From Pelagibius sp041565695 (GTDB lineage: Bacteria > Pseudomonadota > Alphaproteobacteria > Kiloniellales > Kiloniellaceae): a DNA stretch of 28,919 nt. The position numbers and the translations under genes were made by a program. Of the stretch, positions 24,358-28,919 are shown piece by piece (position 1 is the first letter of the stretch; each line of letters starts with the position of its first letter). Location: contig JBFGUI010000010.1 of the NCBI GenBank assembly GCA_041565695.1, positions 1 through 28,919 on the forward strand. Direction: 5' to 3'. Under the pieces are notes generated by a model. That model made no database searches. It saw only the letters and a list, made by a program, of their open reading frames with translations, and was not told the DNA's origin.

Positions 24358-24864
24358 ATGGCGTCGACGCGGGAAAGCGGCGAGAAGCGCCAGATCGGGG
24401 GAGAGCTGATCATCCCCCTTCTGGCCCTGGGCCTTACCATCTACTACATCAGCACGGTCATCAATTCGCCCTGGTCGGCGAAAGTGAATGCCTTCATGGT
24501 CGGCTCGGTGCTGATCTTCCTGGTGCTGCTTTTCCTCGGCTACGTCGTGCGCGAGGTGCTGCAGGGCCGGGCAACCCTCGGCGCCTCCAATCTTCTGGCC
24601 CCCTACGAGATCCTGCCCAAGCGTCTCGGATTCATGGCCCTCAGCCTGGGCTATCTGATCGCGATGCCCTGGCTGGGCTTCACGCTCACCACCTTCCTGT
24701 TCATGGCGGGCTCGATGTTCCTGCTGGGCGCCGCCCGGCGCCCGATCGCCTACCTGGTGGCCGCCGTCGTCATGGCGGCCGTGGCCTACGGGGTGTTCAT
24801 CGTGCTGTTCCAGAAGCGCTTCCCAAAGGGGCCTTTGGAATACCTGCTGCAGGCCGTGAGCTGA
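24358..24864 (+). CDS. TctB-family small membrane subunit of the TTT transporter
   Basis: A 168-residue inner-membrane protein with about four or five helices (roughly 16-34, 45-64, 91-110, 108-125 and 130-151) and a soluble loop in the middle, the size and layout of TctB subunits. These are poorly conserved in sequence, so the call leans on position between tctC and tctA. The ribosome site is weak. It ends 13 nt before tctA. Confidence 0.88.
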   Translation: MASTRESGEKRQIGGELIIPLLALGLTIYYISTVINSPWSAKVNAFMVGSVLIFLVLLFLGYVVREVLQGRATLGASNLLAPYEILPKRLGFMALSLGYLIAMPWLGFTLTTFLFMAGSMFLLGAARRPIAYLVAAVVMAAVAYGVFIVLFQKRFPKGPLEYLLQAVS

Positions 24865-24877
24865 GGCGGGCCCTAAG

Positions 24878-26410
24878 ATGGAAATCTCTGCAGCTTTCTT
24901 CCTCGAGATCTTTCTCCACAGCCTGTCGATGTGGTGGGTTATCGTCCCGTCGATCTTCCTCGGCCTCATCGTCGGCGCCATTCCCGGCTTCAGTGCCGCC
25001 AACACCATCATTATCCTGCTGCCCTTCACCCTGATCATGGAGGTGGAGGTCGGCCTGGTCTTCATGGTGGCGCTCTACTGTGCCTCGCGCATGGGCGCGG
25101 GCATCCCCGCCATCCTGGTCAACATCCCGGGGACGGCCGGTGCGGCGGCGACGCCGCTCGACGGCTACCCCATGGTCAAGAAGGGCCAGGGCCAGCAGGC
25201 TCTGGCGATCTCCTTTACCGCCTCGACGCTCGGCGGCCTGTTCACCACGGTGATCGCCCTGGCTTCCATGCCGCTGCTGGCCCGTGTCGGCTTCTACATG
25301 CATTCCGTCGAGATGGTTGTGGTGATGCTGTTCGGCATCTCGCTGATCGCCACCATCGCGGCCAAGGACACCTTGAAGGGCCTCATCGCCGGTTTCTTCG
25401 GCCTGATGATCGGCTCCATCGGCACGGATCACGTCTACGCGACGCCGCGCGGCACCATGGGCTTCCTGGAGCTCTACGACGGCATTCCGCTGATCCCGGC
25501 GCTGGTCGGCCTCTTCGCCATCTCCGAGGCCTTTCTGGTCATCGAGGGCGAGAGCATCCTCTCCAAGCACGCCCGCGACCGCGCGCTGATCGGCTCGTGG
25601 CACCAGACCTTCGAAGGCGTCAAGCTCACCTTCAAGCGCTGGTGGCACGTCACCTGGACGAGCCTCATCGGCCTGATCATCGGCGTCACGCCGGGCGCCG
25701 GCGCGGCCATCGCCGCCTTCGTCGCCTACCAGCAGTCGCGCACCTTCTCCAAGACGCCGGAGCTCTACGGTACCGGTCATCCCGACGGCCTCATCGCGCC
25801 GGAGTCGGCAAACAACGGCGTGACCGCCGGCACCCTCATCCCGCTGCTGGTGCTCGGCATTCCCGGCGGCGCCACGGCGGCCATCATGCTGGTGGTCATG
25901 CAGTACCAGGGTGTCAACGTCGGCCCCCGCCTGTTCATGGAGCAGCCGCAGCTCGGCTACGGCATCTTCATGGCGATGTTCACCACCTACCTGCTGATGG
26001 CCTTCACCATCCTGCCGATGTCGCGCTACATGTCCCGGGTGACCCTGGTGTCGACCACCTACATGTCGCCGATCATCATCGGCTTCACGCTGGTCGGTTC
26101 CTTTGTGCCGCGCGAGTACATGTTCGACATGTACCTCGCCTTCGCTTTCGGCATTCTCGGCTACATCGCCCGCAAGACCGGCTATCACGTGGCCGCCATC
26201 CTGATCGGCGTCATCCTGGGCCCGCTGATGGAGCAGTACATGCTGGTGGCACTGCAGAAGTCCGACGGCGACTTCTTCACTCTGTTCTCCTCGCCGCTCG
26301 GCAACATCCTCTGGCTGGCGCTGGTCACCTCGCTGGTCTTGCCGGCCGTGGTCAAGCACCGGCAGCGCCGCAGGGCTGAGGAAACCGTGTTCTCCGAAGG
26401 GGAGGGTTGA
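24878..26410 (+). CDS. TctA-family large membrane subunit of the TTT transporter
   Basis: A 510-residue polytopic permease of the TTT family, of typical length for TctA. Conserved glycine/proline-rich motifs occur in both halves: 'LGLIVGAIPGFSAANT' (28-43) and 'IIGVTPGAGAAIAAFVAY', plus 'NIPGTAGAAATPLDGYPM' and its second-half counterpart 'GIPGGATAAIMLVV'. With TctC and TctB it should drive sodium- or proton-coupled import of a small carboxylate. The ATG at 24878 follows GAGG. The stop is followed after 1 nt by the GTG of the LVIVD gene, so the downstream enzymes belong to the same message. Confidence 0.94.
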   Translation: MEISAAFFLEIFLHSLSMWWVIVPSIFLGLIVGAIPGFSAANTIIILLPFTLIMEVEVGLVFMVALYCASRMGAGIPAILVNIPGTAGAAATPLDGYPMVKKGQGQQALAISFTASTLGGLFTTVIALASMPLLARVGFYMHSVEMVVVMLFGISLIATIAAKDTLKGLIAGFFGLMIGSIGTDHVYATPRGTMGFLELYDGIPLIPALVGLFAISEAFLVIEGESILSKHARDRALIGSWHQTFEGVKLTFKRWWHVTWTSLIGLIIGVTPGAGAAIAAFVAYQQSRTFSKTPELYGTGHPDGLIAPESANNGVTAGTLIPLLVLGIPGGATAAIMLVVMQYQGVNVGPRLFMEQPQLGYGIFMAMFTTYLLMAFTILPMSRYMSRVTLVSTTYMSPIIIGFTLVGSFVPREYMFDMYLAFAFGILGYIARKTGYHVAAILIGVILGPLMEQYMLVALQKSDGDFFTLFSSPLGNILWLALVTSLVLPAVVKHRQRRRAEETVFSEGEG

Positions 26411-26411
26411 A

Positions 26412-27704
26412 GTGCCGACTAACATGGACGCAGCGACCCCGGTTCTCGCCCGCAATATCCGCCGGGTCGGCGGTCTCGACATCCCTGGCGGCGGCCAGGT
26501 CGTGGTGCAGGACGGCTATGCCTTTATCGGGCACATGAAGCCGCCCTACGGCACCAGCATCGTCGACGTCTCCGACCCGAAGAACCCGCGCATCACGGCG
26601 CAGATCATGCTGCAGGACGACTACTCCCACACCCACAAGGTGCGGGTCGCCGGCGACATCATGGTCACCAACGTGGAGCAGAACCGGCGCCACTTCCTGC
26701 GCGAGGGCGCGGCGCTGCCGGAGATCCGCGCCCGCCTTGCCGCCGAACTGAGGCGGCCGCCCTATGACGAAGAGGTGGCGGCCGCCGCCGGCGTCGAGCC
26801 GGGGCAGATCGCCGAACTGGATGCAGCCCGCGAGCGCGGCTACCACGACGGCGGCTTCAAGGTCTGGGACATTTCCGACAAGTCGAAGCCGCGCGAACTG
26901 GTGCACCAGCGCACCTTCGGCTTCGGCTCGCACCGCTTCGACATGGACGAGAATTACGCCTACATCTCGACCGAGATGGAGGGCTATCTCGGCAACATCC
27001 TGGTGATCTACGATCTGAAGGACCCGGCACGGCCCCAGGAGGTGTCGCGCTGGCACATGGAAGGCCAGCACCTGGCTGCCGGCGAAGTGCCGACCTGGAA
27101 GGGCTACAAGAACCGCCTGCACCACGCCCTGCGCGTCGGCGACGAGATGTGGGCGGCGGTCTGGCATGCCGGCTTCCGGGTGCTCGACGTCAGCGACATC
27201 ACCAGGCCCAGGGTGGTCGCCAGCCATGACTATCATCCGCCCTTCCCGGAGCCGACCCATACCATCCTGCCGGTCGACGGGCTGGTCGCCGGGCGGCGCA
27301 TCGCCGTGGCGGTGGACGAGGAGCACGACCACACGCCGGGCCGGCTGCATGCCTTCCTCTGGGTCTTCGACGTCACCGACTTCGACAATATCCAGGCGCT
27401 CTCGGCCTTCGACGTCAGCGAGCTCGATTCGCCCTGGGCGCGGGCGCCCGGGCGCTTCGGCGCGCACCAGTTCCGCGAGAAGCTGGACGAGCCGCTGGTC
27501 TACGCGACCTGGTTCGCCGGCGGTCTGCGCGTGGTCGACGTCTCCGACCCCTTCGCGCCGGCGGAGGCCGGCCACTTCATCCCCGAGCCGCGGGGCGACG
27601 AGCCGAGCCCGCAGTCGAACGACGTGGACGTGGACGAGCGGGGACTTATCTATCTCATCGACCGCAACCGCGGTTTCGATATTCTCGAAATGACGGGCCG
27701 ATAG
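26412..27704 (+). CDS. LVIVD-repeat beta-propeller protein
   Basis: A 430-residue protein with six LVIVD-type blades: 'GTSIVDVSDPKNPR', 'GGFKVWDISDKSKPREL', 'ILVIYDLKDPARP', 'AGFRVLDVSDITRPR', 'LWVFDVTDFDN' and 'GGLRVVDVSDPFAP'. Many His/Asp residues lie between blades ('SHTHKV', 'GSHRFDMDENYAY', 'EEHDHTPG'), hinting at a metal site like that of propeller lactonases or selenium-binding-like proteins; this is inference. Without a signal peptide it should be cytosolic. The GTG at 26412 has GGAGG at 6-nt spacing and starts 1 nt after the tctA stop, so it is coupled to the transporter. An insertion of about 60 residues (roughly 90-150) interrupts the first blades. Confidence 0.85.
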   Translation: MPTNMDAATPVLARNIRRVGGLDIPGGGQVVVQDGYAFIGHMKPPYGTSIVDVSDPKNPRITAQIMLQDDYSHTHKVRVAGDIMVTNVEQNRRHFLREGAALPEIRARLAAELRRPPYDEEVAAAAGVEPGQIAELDAARERGYHDGGFKVWDISDKSKPRELVHQRTFGFGSHRFDMDENYAYISTEMEGYLGNILVIYDLKDPARPQEVSRWHMEGQHLAAGEVPTWKGYKNRLHHALRVGDEMWAAVWHAGFRVLDVSDITRPRVVASHDYHPPFPEPTHTILPVDGLVAGRRIAVAVDEEHDHTPGRLHAFLWVFDVTDFDNIQALSAFDVSELDSPWARAPGRFGAHQFREKLDEPLVYATWFAGGLRVVDVSDPFAPAEAGHFIPEPRGDEPSPQSNDVDVDERGLIYLIDRNRGFDILEMTGR

Positions 27705-27743
27705 GCCCTCGGCTGGAAATGACGAACCGGTAGCAACGAAAGA

Positions 27744-27816
27744 CAGCCCCTCACCCTCCCGCTACGCGGGCCCCTCCCTCTCCCCACCGGGGAGAGGGCC
27801 GGGGTGAGGGGGGCTG
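27744..27816. repeat. Palindromic intergenic repeat (cloverleaf-like)
   Basis: Outer arms CAGCCCCTCACCC (27744-27756) and GGGTGAGGGGGGCTG (27802-27816) enclose two hairpins: CCCGC-TAC-GCGGG (27758-27770) and CCCTCTCCCC/GGGGAGAGGG (27776-27785 with 27789-27798). Such CCCTCACCC...CTCTCCCC repeats are frequent between genes in GC-rich proteobacteria and are probably mobile REP-like elements. Here it sits inside an operon, before the hydrolase gene. Confidence 0.8.
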
Positions 27817-27853
27817 CCGCCGAAGAATTGAAGACATGAAGGAACACGGGTTC

Positions 27854-28795
27854 ATGACAGTACAGGCATCGGAGAAAGACGTCGTCGGCGAGGAGCACTG
27901 GACCAAGAAGGGCAGCGACGTCGACCTCTACATGTGGAACAAGTACGTTCCCGACTCCGGGGGCAAGCCCGGCGGCAAGAAGGGCACGGTGCTCTTCGTG
28001 CACGGCTCCTCCATGGCCTCGCAGCCGACCTTCGACCTGCACGTGGAGGGACGGCCTTTCTCCTCCGCCATGAACTATTTCGCGGTGCACGGCTACGACA
28101 CCTGGTGCGTGGACATGGAGGGCTATGGCCGCTCCACCAAGACGCGGGACATCTTCTGCGACATCTCCAACGGCGCCGACGACCTGGCCGCCGCCACGGA
28201 CTATATCGAGAAAACCCGAGGCGCCGGGCCGCTGCTGGTCTACGGCATCTCCTCCGGTGCGCTGCGCGCCGCACTTTTCGCGCAGCGCCACCCGGAGCGG
28301 GTCAAGCGCCTGGCCCTCGACGCCTTCGTGTGGACCGGCGAGGGCAGCCCGACCCTGGAGCAGCGCCGCAAGAAGCTGCCGGAGTTCAAGGCCACCAAAC
28401 GCCGGCCCATGGACTACGCCTTCGTGCAGTCGATCTTCAGCCGCGACCACCCGGGCTGCGCCGAGGACAAGGTGATCGATGCCTTCGCCAAGGCGATCTG
28501 CGCGCTCGACGACTCCATGCCCAACGGCACCTACATCGACATGTGCTCAAGGCTGCCGCTGGTCGATCCGGAGAAGATCACCGTGCCGACCATCATCATG
28601 CGCGGCCAGTACGACGGCATCGCCGGCTTCGAGGATCTGACGAAGTTCTTCGAAAGGCTGCCCAACCCGGACAAGACCTTCGCGGTGATGGCCGGGATTT
28701 CCCATGCCTCCTTCCAGCAGAAGAACTACATGCTGGTCTATCACATTCTCTCCGGCTTCTTCGCGCAGCCGGAGCCGCTGTATAAGGGGGACTGA
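27854..28795 (+). CDS. Alpha/beta hydrolase
   Basis: A 313-residue cytosolic alpha/beta hydrolase with a complete triad: nucleophile Ser133 in GISSG (131-135), Asp254 in 'RGQYDGIAG' and His284 in 'GISHASF'; the oxyanion loop is 'FVHGSSM' (48-54). It hydrolyses an ester, thioester or C-C bond of an unknown acid. The start at 27854 has AAGGA 10 nt upstream; an in-frame ATG at 27836 gives six more residues and a poorer site. It follows the LVIVD gene after the palindromic repeat and probably acts on the imported compound. Confidence 0.92.
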   Translation: MTVQASEKDVVGEEHWTKKGSDVDLYMWNKYVPDSGGKPGGKKGTVLFVHGSSMASQPTFDLHVEGRPFSSAMNYFAVHGYDTWCVDMEGYGRSTKTRDIFCDISNGADDLAAATDYIEKTRGAGPLLVYGISSGALRAALFAQRHPERVKRLALDAFVWTGEGSPTLEQRRKKLPEFKATKRRPMDYAFVQSIFSRDHPGCAEDKVIDAFAKAICALDDSMPNGTYIDMCSRLPLVDPEKITVPTIIMRGQYDGIAGFEDLTKFFERLPNPDKTFAVMAGISHASFQQKNYMLVYHILSGFFAQPEPLYKGD

Positions 28796-28833
28796 CGCGA
28801 GCGCCGGGCCGGACGCGCGTTAGAGGGGAAAGT

Positions 28834-28919
28834 ATGTCAAAGAACGGCGCAGGCGTCGTCCTGGTCACCGGGGCAAGCAGCGGCATCGGGCGGGCGATCG
28901 CCCGCGCCTTCGCCGGTGC
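28834..28919 (+). CDS. Short-chain dehydrogenase/reductase, N-terminal fragment
   Basis: An ATG at 28834 preceded by AGAGGGG opens a frame that runs off the right edge after 28 codons. The visible part is the Rossmann start of a classical SDR: 'VVLVTGASSGIGRAIARAFA', with the T-G-x3-G-x-G cofactor loop. It would reduce or oxidise an alcohol/ketone with NAD(P). It begins 38 nt after the hydrolase stop and so probably continues the TTT operon. Confidence 0.88.
   Translation, partial: MSKNGAGVVLVTGASSGIGRAIARAFAG

Noticed and set aside
24797..26482. Minus-strand open frame of 561 codons
   Set aside because: It is antisense to tctA; the product is His/Asp/Gly-rich shadow sequence without domain features.

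Overview
This window looks like a chromosomal segment of a GC-rich alphaproteobacterium, probably in or near the Rhodospirillales. That placement is an inference from gene content and codon use: a DUF4169 protein, a DUF2189 membrane protein, tripartite tricarboxylate transporter (TTT) genes, an alphaproteobacterial-type RhlE helicase and very high G/C at third codon positions. I see no rRNA, tRNA, CRISPR array, transposase or phage gene.

Layout, left to right. 1-3760: a secreted TPR-repeat protein cut by the left edge, a DEAD-box RNA helicase with a TTG start and a structured leader, and a small conserved protein behind a TGCATTGCA-type palindrome. 3771-7704 (minus strand): a DUF2189 membrane protein, an orphan amino-acid-type periplasmic binding protein, a single-domain ParB-like protein and glycerol kinase. 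7705-8092 has no protein gene but holds the most striking non-coding signal: an FNR/CRP-type box, a -10 element at class II distance, about 167 nt of strongly self-complementary sequence and an intrinsic terminator, together a candidate small RNA. 8093-13896: an acyl-CoA dehydrogenase with a coupled HNH-domain gene (minus), an overlapping M24-hydrolase/Asp-Glu-racemase pair (plus), and a LysR regulator divergent from a PNPOx-like flavoprotein gene.

14059-19041: a DUF4169 protein, an EamA exporter, an FAD-linked 2-hydroxyacid dehydrogenase, the tRNA-modification enzyme Sua5/TsaC (threonylcarbamoyl-AMP synthase) and a class I/II aminotransferase. 19195-22130: a stretch less biased to G/C that encodes a PIG-L deacetylase fused to a GT4 glycosyltransferase, overlapping a GNAT acyltransferase gene. 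This looks like a small glycan-modifying module, possibly acquired. It is followed by a TSUP exporter.

23029-28919: a transport and catabolic operon. Two phased GntR-like operators precede a Tat-exported TctC, TctB, TctA, an LVIVD-repeat protein, an alpha/beta hydrolase and the start of a short-chain dehydrogenase. The likely logic is uptake of an organic acid, then hydrolysis and oxidation inside the cell; the substrate cannot be read from sequence.

The best candidates for something undescribed are the small RNA at 7917-8083 with its FNR-type promoter and the deacetylase-glycosyltransferase fusion with its partner acyltransferase. All functional statements rest on reading motifs by eye; no database search was possible.
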